DNA of 33,955 bases. Source: JAHRAW01 sp965203265. GTDB taxonomy: Bacteria; Pseudomonadota; Gammaproteobacteria; Arenicellales; Poriferihabitantaceae. The DNA is taken from positions 1 through 33,955 of the forward strand of contig CBDBBV010000001.1 of NCBI GenBank assembly GCA_965203265.1, given 5' to 3'. Below the pieces are notes generated by a model. It was given only the letters and a program-made list of their open reading frames with translations, was not told the DNA's origin and ran no database searches. Of this stretch, positions 15,876 through 23,442 are shown piece by piece (the first letter of the stretch is position 1; the number at the start of each line of letters is the position of its first letter). Both the position numbers and the translations under genes were made by a program.

Positions 15876-15910
15876 GTCCTCGATAGGGTTGATTGGATGG
15901 ATAGGGATGG

Positions 15911-16264
15911 TTAAGGGGTCAACAGAATCTCGATCTCATCGCCGGCGGCGGACGCCTTTTCGAGGGCGTAGCCAACGACCAATGCGATATTGGCAAGCGA
16001 GTCTTTGGCACCGACGACGGCGCCGGCGGCCGCCACCTTGACGGGCGAACCGATGGGGATGGCCCCCGCCGCTACGACGGTTGTGGTGCCGAGGACAACT
16101 ACCGGGATGGTGTCTCCGGCGATGCCGGCGCTTTGGGCAACGCCGACGAATTGGTTATCGTCGCGCGCCGCTCGGCTGCCGGCCAAGTCAACGAATCGGT
16201 TGGCGTTGACCGCGTTTTTGATGGTTACGCTGCGCGTGTAAACCGGGTAGTTGAGACCGCTCAT
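15911..16264 (-). CDS. DUF2190 capsid cement / decoration protein (117 aa)
   Basis: Small Ala/Val/Gly-rich beta protein of the DUF2190 type, which decorates and stabilises the head. Typical features are the opening SVTIKNAVNANRFVDLAG and the core TIPVVVLGTTTVVAAGAIPIGSPV. The sequence ends with IALVVGYALEKASAAGDEIEILLTP, matching the family's 'AxxGdxixVll' close. The ATG at 16264 overlaps the protease/scaffold stop as ATGA. The capsid gene follows after 35 bases. Confidence 0.88.
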   Translation of the reverse strand: MSGLNYPVYTRSVTIKNAVNANRFVDLAGSRAARDDNQFVGVAQSAGIAGDTIPVVVLGTTTVVAAGAIPIGSPVKVAAAGAVVGAKDSLANIALVVGYALEKASAAGDEIEILLTP

Positions 16265-16836
16265 TGCTGTACGCCTCCGGCGTGGATAACGGGGTTGATT
16301 GGGGTCGGCTGGCCTGCGCAGATGGCAGCCAGCGCGACATCGTAAGGCTCGCGGGTTTGCGCCATGCGCGCCTGAATCAGGCCGTCCAACTCTGCGCTGG
16401 CCGGATCGATGGCGCGCCCGGTGGCTTGGCTGTGTAGTACCGGCCCAACGCGCCCGCCGTCGGCTTGGGTGCCGCCTGCGGTGTGGCCGGCGATGCGGCT
16501 GGTGAGGGCGGCGCGGTTGGCGGCGGGGGCGCCGGTCATGGTGAGTGGGTCGGGATCGGCCACCGGCGCGAGGCTGGCGAGTACGCTGTCCACGGCTTGC
16601 GCGCCGGCTTGGATGCCGTCTTTGTGGGTGTCGATCATGGATGCGTACACCTGACGCTGGGCATCGTTGATTGCGCCTTGCTTGGCGGCGGTTTCGAGGC
16701 GCGCCAGGGCGCCTTCTTTGGCTTGCTTGTCGAGGGCTTCGAGCTGTGCGTTGAGGGCTTGCTCGCGCTTGTCGAGGGCTTCGCTCTGCGCGTTGAGGGC
16801 TTGCTCGCGCTTGTCGAGATCGGTGTCGGTTGGCAT
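16261..16836 (-). CDS. Internal in-frame scaffold gene (Mu Z-like, 191 aa)
   Basis: An ATG at 16836 (M176 of the protease gene) is preceded by an AGGTGA with about six bases of spacing, a better ribosome site than that of the full-length gene. It falls exactly between the protease and coiled-coil halves. In Mu the scaffold gpZ is made from the same kind of internal start in gene I. The product would be the free scaffold, beginning MPTDTDLDKREQ, helical and charged at first and Ala/Gly-rich later. Confidence 0.7.
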   Translation of the reverse strand: MPTDTDLDKREQALNAQSEALDKREQALNAQLEALDKQAKEGALARLETAAKQGAINDAQRQVYASMIDTHKDGIQAGAQAVDSVLASLAPVADPDPLTMTGAPAANRAALTSRIAGHTAGGTQADGGRVGPVLHSQATGRAIDPASAELDGLIQARMAQTREPYDVALAAICAGQPTPINPVIHAGGVQQ

Positions 16837-17361
16837 GTTGGTCACCTGTTGGGTGTGGGAGTTGATCGATTGGATCGGCAGCTTGGGCGCGTTGGTCAAG
16901 GCTACCGATGTGAGGTTGAGTATCCGGCGGGATTGGTCGTGGTAAAACGCCGGAGAGACATAGCGATAGATGTTGCTGGAGAGCAAGTATTCACCGCCCG
17001 CGGTGTGGCGGGTGATGGTGCCGTTGATGCCGCCGCGATCGTTGCGTTTGAAGTCCTTCAGCCATGCGATTGCGCTGGTGGAGCCGTGAAAAGTCGGCGA
17101 ACTCGGCTCGCTGGAATGCTCGATATCCATGCGCACTTGGGGGTCGGCGGTGTTCAATCGGCTGAGCAGGGCATCGACATCCGGCACCAAGTACACGGCG
17201 CCGGTGCGGTCGGAAAATTGGCCGTTGACGATGGGCGGCAGTACCTCGATTTCGGCGTCCGGAGTAACCAGCGCGTTGCGGTGCGGCAGGTCGACGCACA
17301 GCGCGCCGATGACGATCGGAGCGCCTTTTTCCGCCGATTGATTGGTCGGTGATTGGTACAT
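16261..17361 (-). CDS. Mu gpI-like head maturation protease with scaffold domain (366 aa)
   Basis: Protease-scaffold protein that directs prohead assembly and then cleaves the head proteins. The N-terminal half (1-165) is protease-like, with VRMDIEHSSEPS (His82 as a catalytic candidate) and LTSVALTNAPKLP (Ser152 region), as in Mu I. The C-terminal half is a charged coiled coil with a perfect 14-residue tandem repeat (LDKREQALNAQSEA twice), the scaffold. It is the first gene of the leftward late operon. No ribosome site precedes the ATG at 17361, and a possible -10 box lies seven bases upstream, so the message might be leaderless. Confidence 0.9.
   Translation of the reverse strand: MYQSPTNQSAEKGAPIVIGALCVDLPHRNALVTPDAEIEVLPPIVNGQFSDRTGAVYLVPDVDALLSRLNTADPQVRMDIEHSSEPSSPTFHGSTSAIAWLKDFKRNDRGGINGTITRHTAGGEYLLSSNIYRYVSPAFYHDQSRRILNLTSVALTNAPKLPIQSINSHTQQVTNMPTDTDLDKREQALNAQSEALDKREQALNAQLEALDKQAKEGALARLETAAKQGAINDAQRQVYASMIDTHKDGIQAGAQAVDSVLASLAPVADPDPLTMTGAPAANRAALTSRIAGHTAGGTQADGGRVGPVLHSQATGRAIDPASAELDGLIQARMAQTREPYDVALAAICAGQPTPINPVIHAGGVQQ
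16726..16818 (-). repeat. 42-bp tandem repeat in the scaffold coiled coil
   Basis: Two 42-bp units (16726-16767 and 16768-16809) and a 9-bp partial third encode LDKREQALNAQ(S/L)EA twice plus LDK. The units differ at only a few bases. The repeat keeps the heptad phase (14 residues), so unit number could change scaffold length without breaking the coiled coil. Confidence 0.85.
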
Positions 17362-17367
17362 GGCGCG

Positions 17368-17429
17368 GTTGTAACAGGATTTTCACAGAGTTTTTAACCT
17401 TAAAAACGATTTTTTTTCTCGTTGATAAT
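17368..17429. promoter_or_regulatory. Divergent late promoter region with central palindrome
   Basis: An 18-bp perfect inverted repeat, GTTTTTAA-CC-TTAAAAAC, spans 17390-17407. To its right is GATAAT (17424-17429), a good -10 box with no -35 match. To its left, at the mirror position, is TACAAC on the minus strand (17368-17373), a weaker -10. The palindrome centre lies near -37 for both, where a Mor/C-type activator would bind. The layout suggests one activator site serving both late operons. This is a sequence reading, not a tested promoter. Confidence 0.45.
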
Positions 17430-17491
17430 CGCCCGCGACTCCTACCCGTCAGCGCGATTTGCAGCAATGACCATCCAATTCGGCCGCTTGA

Positions 17492-17509
17492 CCGGCCCTG
17501 CGGGGCCGG
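17492..17509 (+). promoter_or_regulatory. GC hairpin just upstream of the gp25-like start
   Basis: CCGGCCC (17492-17498), a four-base loop and GGGCCGG (17503-17509) form a perfect 7-bp stem ending four bases before the ATG at 17514. No T-run follows, so it is not a simple terminator. It sits where a ribosome site should be and no other Shine-Dalgarno is evident, so it may limit translation of the first gene of the rightward late operon. Confidence 0.5.
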
Positions 17510-17513
17510 CAAA

Positions 17514-17870
17514 ATGACCATCTGGGACATCCTCCAACTTGCCTTGGCCATTGTCCTGCCGGTGTGTGGCGTGATGGTTGCCCTACTGAAATGGGGCCTG
17601 CGCGCCGAGCGTTCGGCGCTGCAGGGCAACGATGAGAGTATCGCCGCGACGGCCTCCGGCAACGCCGCGCTCATCGAGGATTTGCGACGCAAGCAAGCCA
17701 GCATGGAGGTCGCCATGCAACGGGATTTTGTGCGGCGGGATGATTGGGTTCCCCATGTGGCCATCATGGAGTCGCGCATCGAAAATCTGACGCGCGTAAC
17801 GCACGAGTTAGTCGGCGTTGTGCGCTCCCTCAACCCCACTCCACCCGCCGCCGGCGGAGGCCGAAAATGA
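17514..17870 (+). CDS. DUF2730 / Mu gp25-like protein (118 aa)
   Basis: First gene of the rightward late operon. One N-terminal membrane segment (residues 5-25, ILQLALAIVLPVCGVMVALL) is followed by a coiled coil (about 35-100). This is the build of Mu gp25 (DUF2730) proteins that precede the terminase genes; their function is not established. The ATG at 17514 is chosen because the DUF2730 pattern starts there. The upstream extension to 17349 runs through the promoter region and is rejected. Confidence 0.8.
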   Translation: MTIWDILQLALAIVLPVCGVMVALLKWGLRAERSALQGNDESIAATASGNAALIEDLRRKQASMEVAMQRDFVRRDDWVPHVAIMESRIENLTRVTHELVGVVRSLNPTPPAAGGGRK

Positions 17871-18178
17871 TCGATAAAACAAGCTACTTACAGGCACTGC
17901 CCGACATCCGCTGGGAGGTGCTGCGCACCATCAAGATCGGTAGCACTTTGGGGGCGACCGACGCCATGTGTTTGACTACCGCGAGGGCATCGTACCTGTG
18001 GGCTGATGAGCAGTGCGTGCGCGAGCAGTTGGAGTATTTGGAGGCGCGCAAACTGATCGAGTTGACGCGCTCGGAACTCGACCCGTGGCGGGCAAATCTG
18101 ACGCGCCACGGCACCGACCTCATCGAGTATCGCATCAAGTGCGAGGCCGGCATCAACCGACCGCCGCTGGTGAAGTAG
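17867..18178 (+). CDS. Mu gp26-like protein (103 aa)
   Basis: The ATG overlaps the preceding stop as ATGA. The sequence is of the winged-helix type: WEVLRTIKIGSTLGATDAMCL, then VREQLEYLEARKLIELTRSE, then LTRHGTDLIEYRIKCEAGI. The last motif (xLTxxGxDxxxY) is typical of Mu gp26-type proteins coded between gp25 and the small terminase. The role is not established; by fold it could bind DNA or assist packaging. Confidence 0.75.
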   Translation: MIDKTSYLQALPDIRWEVLRTIKIGSTLGATDAMCLTTARASYLWADEQCVREQLEYLEARKLIELTRSELDPWRANLTRHGTDLIEYRIKCEAGINRPPLVK

Positions 18179-18180
18179 TC

Positions 18181-18708
18181 ATGCCGGCTCCCAGCGCCAT
18201 CGACACCTTGCCGCCGAAGTTGCGCGAGGAGTTGGATCAAATGCTCATCGCCCGGCGCTTCACCGGCTACACGGAGTTGGCCGAATGGATGGAGCAGGCC
18301 GGTTACACCATCAGCCGCAGCGCATTGCATCGCCACGGGCAGCTGACCGCGCGGCGCATCGAGCAGGTGCGCATCGCCACGGAGAGCGCGCAGGCGTTGA
18401 TGGCGGCTTCTCCGGACGATGAGCAGGCGCTGTCCACCGCATCGTTGCGCCTCGCTCAGACCAAGTTGTACGAGTTGGTGTTGCGCGCCGAGCAGGTCGC
18501 GGAGGGCGGCGATCTAACCGACTTCCTCAAGGTGGTGCGGGAAATTGGCAACATGGCGCGCGCCAGCAGCACCACCGCCAAGACGCGGCGGGAGGCGCTG
18601 AGCGCGGCGGGGGCGATTGCCGAGCAAAAGGCGGTGGCTGGGGGCTTGACGCCGGACGCGGCGGCGGCGATACGCCAGCACATCGAGGCGGAGGCGGAGG
18701 CGGCATGA
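18181..18708 (+). CDS. DUF3486 small terminase (Mu gp27-like, 175 aa)
   Basis: Small terminase subunit expected to recognise phage DNA and load the packaging motor. It has the DUF3486 opening IDTLPPKLREELDQMLIARRFTGYTEL, then an HTH-like GYTISRSALHRHGQL. A long helical oligomerisation region follows to the end. It starts two bases after the gp26-like stop and its own stop overlaps the large terminase start as ATGA. Confidence 0.9.
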   Translation: MPAPSAIDTLPPKLREELDQMLIARRFTGYTELAEWMEQAGYTISRSALHRHGQLTARRIEQVRIATESAQALMAASPDDEQALSTASLRLAQTKLYELVLRAEQVAEGGDLTDFLKVVREIGNMARASSTTAKTRREALSAAGAIAEQKAVAGGLTPDAAAAIRQHIEAEAEAA

Positions 18709-20183
18709 GCGGCGAGGCGAACAAAATCTGGCCGCTGTTGCCCTATCAAGCCAAGTGGGTGGCGGATTCATCGCCCGTTAAGGTGGCGGAGAAGTCGCGG
18801 CGCATCGGTATATCGTGGACTGAAGCCTACGATTCGGTGTTGCACGCGGCGGCGGGGGGCGGCGATATATCCTATATCTCCTACGCGCGGGAGATGACCG
18901 CCGGTTTCGTCGCCGATTGCGCGGATTGGGCGCGGCGATTGCACGATGTGGCGGCGGACATCAGCCTCAGCCAAGATATTCTGCGCGACGGCGACCGCGA
19001 CATCCTCACCTATTCCATCACTTTTGCGAGCGGCAAGAAGATCACTGCGCTGTCATCCGCGCCGCGTTCTCTGCGTTCGCGGGGCCGGCCCGGAGATCGG
19101 GTAATCATCGACGAGGCGGCGTTTGTCGATGACGTCGAGACCTTGCTTCAGTCCGCCATGGCGGTGCTCATCTGGGGCGGCACGGTGCGCATCATCAGCA
19201 CGCACAACGGCGAGGGCAATGCCTTCAATCGGCTGGTGCGCGACATTCACGGCGGGCGGTTGAACTACTCGTTGCACACCATACCGCTTTCCAAAGCCCT
19301 GCAAGACGGCCTGTACAAGCGCATTCTGGCGGTGCGGCGCAAGGCGGCGCCCACCGAGCAGCGGGCGGCGTTGGCGTGGAGTCAGGACGCCGAGGATAAA
19401 TGGGAGGAAGAGGTACGGGCGACTTATCGCTATCCGTGGCAGGCTGCCGAGGAATTGGATTGCACACCGGCGGCCGGTGGCGGGGCGTGGATCGGGGCGG
19501 ATCACTATCACGCCTGCGAGGATGCCGCCGCCGGTGATCCGGACAACTACGGCGGCGGGGTTACATGGCTTGGGTACGATGTGGCGCGGCGCAAGGATTT
19601 GGCGGTGATGGTGGCCATCGAGAAGGTGGGCGATGTGTTGTGGTTGCGCGAGATGGTGGTGATGCAGGATACCAACTTCGGCGTGCAACTGGACGAACTC
19701 GCCCGCCTGGCGCAAGTGTATCGGCCGGTGCGCATCGTCATCGACCAGACCGGCATGGGCGAGATGGTGGTGGAGACCGCCCAGCGCCGCCTCGGACGCA
19801 ATCGCGTTGTCGGCGTGCAGCTGACCTCGGACAAGCGATTGGGCGTGGCCATCAGCCTGCGCGAGACCATGGAGGATCGTCGCCTGCGCCTGCCGATGGA
19901 TGATGCGTTGCGGGCGGATATTCGTTCGGTGCGGCGCGCCGAGGGGGTTACCTCGGATCGACCGCGCCTGATTTCCACGGGGGCGGAGACGGACGGCCAC
20001 GCGGATCGATTCTGGGCGCTGGCGCTGGCGGTGTCGGCGGCGGCGGAGGGGGTAACCGAGTACGCTTGCTTGGAGGTGCCGGCCTGGGGGACGATGGCGG
20101 GCGGAGAACAACGCGATCCGCACCGGCCATTCTACGGGCGGGGTAGCGGTATGCGGTCGATGCGCGGGGGGGCTTGGGCATGA
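18705..20183 (+). CDS. Large terminase (Mu gp28-like, 492 aa)
   Basis: ATP-driven packaging motor and headful nuclease. The ATPase half shows EKSRRIGISWTEAY (29-42, Walker A-like, with the variant glycine-poor loop usual in gp28) and RVIIDEAAFVDD (132-143, Walker B). A coupling motif IISTHNGEGNAF lies at 163-174. The nuclease half has WLGYDVARRKDLAVMV (Asp292) and RIVIDQTGMGEMVV (Asp347), the RNase H-like acidic pair, and a third acidic region near GHADRFWALALA. Length fits the family. It is tightly coupled to the small terminase and portal genes. Confidence 0.93.
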   Translation: MSGEANKIWPLLPYQAKWVADSSPVKVAEKSRRIGISWTEAYDSVLHAAAGGGDISYISYAREMTAGFVADCADWARRLHDVAADISLSQDILRDGDRDILTYSITFASGKKITALSSAPRSLRSRGRPGDRVIIDEAAFVDDVETLLQSAMAVLIWGGTVRIISTHNGEGNAFNRLVRDIHGGRLNYSLHTIPLSKALQDGLYKRILAVRRKAAPTEQRAALAWSQDAEDKWEEEVRATYRYPWQAAEELDCTPAAGGGAWIGADHYHACEDAAAGDPDNYGGGVTWLGYDVARRKDLAVMVAIEKVGDVLWLREMVVMQDTNFGVQLDELARLAQVYRPVRIVIDQTGMGEMVVETAQRRLGRNRVVGVQLTSDKRLGVAISLRETMEDRRLRLPMDDALRADIRSVRRAEGVTSDRPRLISTGAETDGHADRFWALALAVSAAAEGVTEYACLEVPAWGTMAGGEQRDPHRPFYGRGSGMRSMRGGAWA

Positions 20184-21790
20184 TTTATCCGGGGATGGCG
20201 ATACGCACCATCAAGCAGCGCGGCAAGGCGATGATTCAATCGCTGACCAAGCGCGTGGGCATGGCGTCGGTGTTCGGCATGAGGTCGGTCTACGATGGCT
20301 ACAATCTCGGCGGGCTGACCATTGCGCAACTGCGGCAGATTACCGAGGCGCTACGCGCCGGCGAGTGGTCGCAACAGTTTATGGCGTTGGCCGAGCGCAT
20401 GGAGGAGACCGATGGGCATTACCGCTCGGTGCTGCAACAACGGCGGCTGGCCACCACCGGACTGCCGCGCCAGATCATCGCGGCGGGCGGCGAGGAGCCG
20501 AGCGCGGCGCAGTTGCGCGATGCGGCGTTGGCGGAGCGCATCATCCAGTCGGCGCGGTTTGATGACCTACTCCACGACCTACTCGATGGCCTGAGCAAGG
20601 GCTTTGCGGTGAGCGAAGTGGTGTGGGCGCGCGCCGCCGATGGCTTGTTGATGCCGGCGCAGTATCACCGCATCGACCAGCGATGGATATATTGGGGGGT
20701 GGACGGCGAGACGCCGTACATCATCAACGACAGATCGACCGGGGCGCAGACCATTGCCGATCCGTTGCAGTGGGCTAAATTCATCGTCCATGTGCCGCGC
20801 ACCAAGAGCGGCCTGCCGGTGCGCGGCGGGCTTGCCCTGCCCTGCTCGTTCCTGTGGTTGTTGAAATCGCTTGGGGTGCGGGATTGGTGGGCGTTTGCGG
20901 ATGTGTACGGCCTGCCCCTGCGGGTAGGGAAGTACGGCCATGACGCCAGCGAGGCGGATCAGCAGGCGCTACAACAAGCGGTGGCGCAGACCGCGGCGAC
21001 CTTCGGGGTGGTCATCCCCGAGAATATGACTATCGAGTTCCCGCAGATTCGCCCGCCGAGTGCCGGGTCGGATTTGCTGTTTACCGGGATGGTTCGGTTC
21101 TGCGACAGGGAGATGAGCAAGGCGGTGGTGGGGCAGACGATGACGACCGATGACGGCGCGTCGCTCAGCCAAGCGCAAGTGCATTTGGAAGTGCGCCAGG
21201 ACTTGATTGCCGATGACGCGCGGCAGCTGGCCACGACTATCTCCGAGCAGTTGATACGCTTTGCCATCGACCTGAACTACGGCGTGCCGGCGGATGGCGC
21301 CTACCCGCTGTTGGATATTGGCAAGCGCGATAGCGTGGAGATGTCCAAGTTTGCCTACGGCGTAAGCACACTGGCGGCGAGCGGCGTGCGCATCGGGCAG
21401 AAGTGGATACGCGACCAGTTCGGCATCCCGCACCCCAGCGAGGATGAGGATGTGATCGGCAACATGGCGATGTCGATGTCCGGCGACGGCGGCGACGGCA
21501 CACAGCAACAGCAGGCGTCTCAACTGGCGCTGGCGGCGGCCACCGGCAACGGCGGTTGGGCGCGCATCACGGACGACCTAGCCGCGCCGCTCGCCGAGGC
21601 GCTGGCGGAGGCCGAGCCGGATGCGAGCGCGGACGATGTATTCGCTCTGGCCATGGCGGCCGGCGCATCCGAGCAGATGGCGGACGACCTCGCCCTGCAA
21701 TGTTTTAATGCCCGCGTGGATGGCGAGCTGGAGCGCCCGCGTTCCACCGCCCGCCTGCTGGCGGAACTTCCGGAGAACGACGATGACTGA
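20180..21790 (+). CDS. DUF935 portal protein (Mu gp29-like, 536 aa)
   Basis: Portal of the DUF935 family, the dodecameric gate at the head vertex. Family stretches include AGEWSQQFMALAERMEETDGHYRSVLQQRR, of which the ETDxHxxSVLxxRR core is diagnostic. Others are YHRIDQRWIYWG, FIVHVPRTKSGLPVRGGL and FCDREMSKAVVGQTMTTD. The ATG at 20180 overlaps the terminase stop as ATGA and is preferred over the TTG at 20174. Confidence 0.93.
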   Translation: MIYPGMAIRTIKQRGKAMIQSLTKRVGMASVFGMRSVYDGYNLGGLTIAQLRQITEALRAGEWSQQFMALAERMEETDGHYRSVLQQRRLATTGLPRQIIAAGGEEPSAAQLRDAALAERIIQSARFDDLLHDLLDGLSKGFAVSEVVWARAADGLLMPAQYHRIDQRWIYWGVDGETPYIINDRSTGAQTIADPLQWAKFIVHVPRTKSGLPVRGGLALPCSFLWLLKSLGVRDWWAFADVYGLPLRVGKYGHDASEADQQALQQAVAQTAATFGVVIPENMTIEFPQIRPPSAGSDLLFTGMVRFCDREMSKAVVGQTMTTDDGASLSQAQVHLEVRQDLIADDARQLATTISEQLIRFAIDLNYGVPADGAYPLLDIGKRDSVEMSKFAYGVSTLAASGVRIGQKWIRDQFGIPHPSEDEDVIGNMAMSMSGDGGDGTQQQQASQLALAAATGNGGWARITDDLAAPLAEALAEAEPDASADDVFALAMAAGASEQMADDLALQCFNARVDGELERPRSTARLLAELPENDDD

Positions 21791-22031
21791 CACCGCCGAC
21801 ACCTACACCAACCAAGACATGATCCGCGATGCCCGACAGATCATCTATCTGGCGGAGCAACAGCTGCGCACCAACCCATCGGACAAGGCGTTGCGCAAGC
21901 AAATCGCCGACGCCAGACAGTTGCTCGCCGAGTTGGACGGTTCGGCAACGCGCCGCCGGTACACGCTGGCGTTTGCGCTGGCGATGCTGCTCGCCGGCGT
22001 GCTGTTCATCATCCCGTACATCACCCCGTAA
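21783..22031 (+). CDS. Small membrane protein (82 aa)
   Basis: Starts at the ATG overlapping the portal 3' end by eight bases. A helical, charged N-terminal 60 residues (MIRDARQIIYLAEQQL, then a Lys/Arg/Asp-rich helix) leads to one C-terminal membrane segment (YTLAFALAMLLAGVLFIIPYI, 60-80). This is a tail-anchored layout facing the cytoplasm. I do not recognise the family. Its place between portal and F is unusual for a membrane protein; it could be a superinfection or lysis-timing factor. Confidence 0.6.
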   Translation: MTDTADTYTNQDMIRDARQIIYLAEQQLRTNPSDKALRKQIADARQLLAELDGSATRRRYTLAFALAMLLAGVLFIIPYITP

Positions 22032-22073
22032 CCACCCGATGACGGGAGCGGAACGGGCCAATAATCAACCATT

Positions 22074-23297
22074 ATGGCGACCCGCTTCGACCGACAATCC
22101 GGCCTACCCCGCGCGGCGATTCGCTATCTCGCCGGCAAGGGGCTGAAGCCGTCCGACCACTGGACGGATGTGTACGCCTCCGAGCACGCCACCTCCTTCA
22201 CCGCCGCGAGGATGGCGCAAGACAATCTGCTCATCGCGGCGCACGCGGCGGTCACGAAAGCGTTGGCCGAGGGGCAGACGCTGGAGACTTTCACCAAGCA
22301 ACTGGCGCCGCGCCTGCGCAAGATGGGCTGGGCGCCGCCTACGGGGGTGGATTCCATCCCGCACCGACTCCGGACAATCTACAACGCCAATATGCGCTCG
22401 GCGCGATCGGCGGGGCATTGGCACACCATCGAGGAGACGAAAGAGTCTTTCCCCTATCTGCTGTATTCGCTCGGCCCGTCGAAGGTGCATCGGGATTGGC
22501 ATGTGCGTTGGGCCGGCACGCTGCTCCCCGTAGACGACCCGTGGTGGGACACGCATTTCCCGCCGAACGGCTGGGGGTGTAAGTGTTGGGTGCGGCAGGT
22601 GAGCCGCCGCCAGCAGGCGCGGCTGAAAGACGCCGGAGCGCAGACCACGGCGCCGCCGCTGGAGATGGAGACTTGGATTCATCCCACCACCGGGCGCACG
22701 GCGCGAGTGCCGAAGGGCATCAATCCCGGGTGGGAATGGAATGCCGGCAAACATCGGGAGTTGGGCGTGCGCATGGCATTCGCCGACCACATCGCGAAGT
22801 TGCTGAAGGTGAATCCGGCCGGGCTAGGGGAGACGGTGGCGCGCACGCGGATCAGCGAGGATTTGGGCGGGGCGGGGTTTGCGCTCCTGTACAAGAAGCA
22901 GAAGGCGCTACCCGAAGCCCAGCGCAAGCAGAAACTCCCCCAACAGCAGGACAAATTGCGCGTACCGGTAGGCGTGCTCCCCGATAATTTGCAGGCGGAT
23001 ATGGGGACGCGCCGATCGGTGCTGTCGCTATCCGGCTATACCATCCGCAAGCAGAAGGGATCGCACCCGGAAATCAAACCGGCGGATTACGCGATGGTGC
23101 AACGGATTGTGGACAGCGAGCGCGTCTATCCGCAGAGCGATACCCACCGGCTCGGATTCGCGCAGGATGACGAGGGGAAGTGGTGGGCGGCGGCTTGGAA
23201 GCGGACGCAGGGTGACTCGGAGGTGTTGCTGGTGCATTTCCGGCGGGCGCAGGAAAAGGAAGTGCTCAAGGTTGCTCAGGCTTACGAGGACAACTAG
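22074..23297 (+). CDS. Mu gpF-like head morphogenesis protein with C-terminal nuclease-like domain (407 aa)
   Basis: The N-terminal part (1-180) is a Mu F / SPP1 gp7-type head morphogenesis protein. It includes RLRTIYNANMRSARSAGHW, the SVHRDWHVRWAGTLLPVDDPWW-like core (136-158) and the Cys motif PPNGWGCKCWVRQVS. The C-terminal 110 residues begin near LPDNLQADMGTRRSVLSLSGYTI, continue with HPEIKPADYAMVQRIVD and end with AAAWKRTQGDSEVLLVHFRR. That pattern fits the phage Barnase-EndoU-ColicinE5/D-RelE (PBECR) RNase-like domains often fused to gpF. Such a domain may be injected with the DNA and act on host RNA; that is inference. The gene begins 42 bases after the small membrane protein. Confidence 0.88.
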   Translation: MATRFDRQSGLPRAAIRYLAGKGLKPSDHWTDVYASEHATSFTAARMAQDNLLIAAHAAVTKALAEGQTLETFTKQLAPRLRKMGWAPPTGVDSIPHRLRTIYNANMRSARSAGHWHTIEETKESFPYLLYSLGPSKVHRDWHVRWAGTLLPVDDPWWDTHFPPNGWGCKCWVRQVSRRQQARLKDAGAQTTAPPLEMETWIHPTTGRTARVPKGINPGWEWNAGKHRELGVRMAFADHIAKLLKVNPAGLGETVARTRISEDLGGAGFALLYKKQKALPEAQRKQKLPQQQDKLRVPVGVLPDNLQADMGTRRSVLSLSGYTIRKQKGSHPEIKPADYAMVQRIVDSERVYPQSDTHRLGFAQDDEGKWWAAAWKRTQGDSEVLLVHFRRAQEKEVLKVAQAYEDN

Positions 23298-23310
23298 TGG
23301 GGGATGTAGC

Positions 23311-23378
23311 GGGCGCTTGCGGGGCGATCAACTTCCCGGCGGAATGCTTTCCGGTTTAATCAAATGTCTCAAGCGCCC
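23311..23378 (+). ncRNA. Possible structured RNA leader upstream of the Acb2-like gene
   Basis: GGGCGCTTG (23311-23319) and CAAGCGCCC (23370-23378) are perfectly complementary over 9 bp and enclose 50 bases. Inside, CGGAA and TTCCG form a small hairpin, and a GGGG/CCC pairing is possible beside it, so a three-way-junction fold can be drawn. A second GC hairpin (CCCC-GCA-GGGG) follows before the ribosome site of the next gene. This is the only sizeable gap in the rightward late operon (145 bp). I do not recognise a known riboswitch or ribozyme consensus. Confidence 0.35.
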
Positions 23379-23442
23379 AGTCGCAGGATAAACCCCCGCA
23401 GGGGAAGTGTCAACCGATTTTTCCAACCAAGAGGTAACCACT

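Noticed and set aside
23311..23378. tRNA-like cloverleaf in the gap before the Acb2-like gene
   Set aside because: No T-arm GTTCRA motif, no CCA-adjacent acceptor stem of 7 bp and no plausible anticodon arm.
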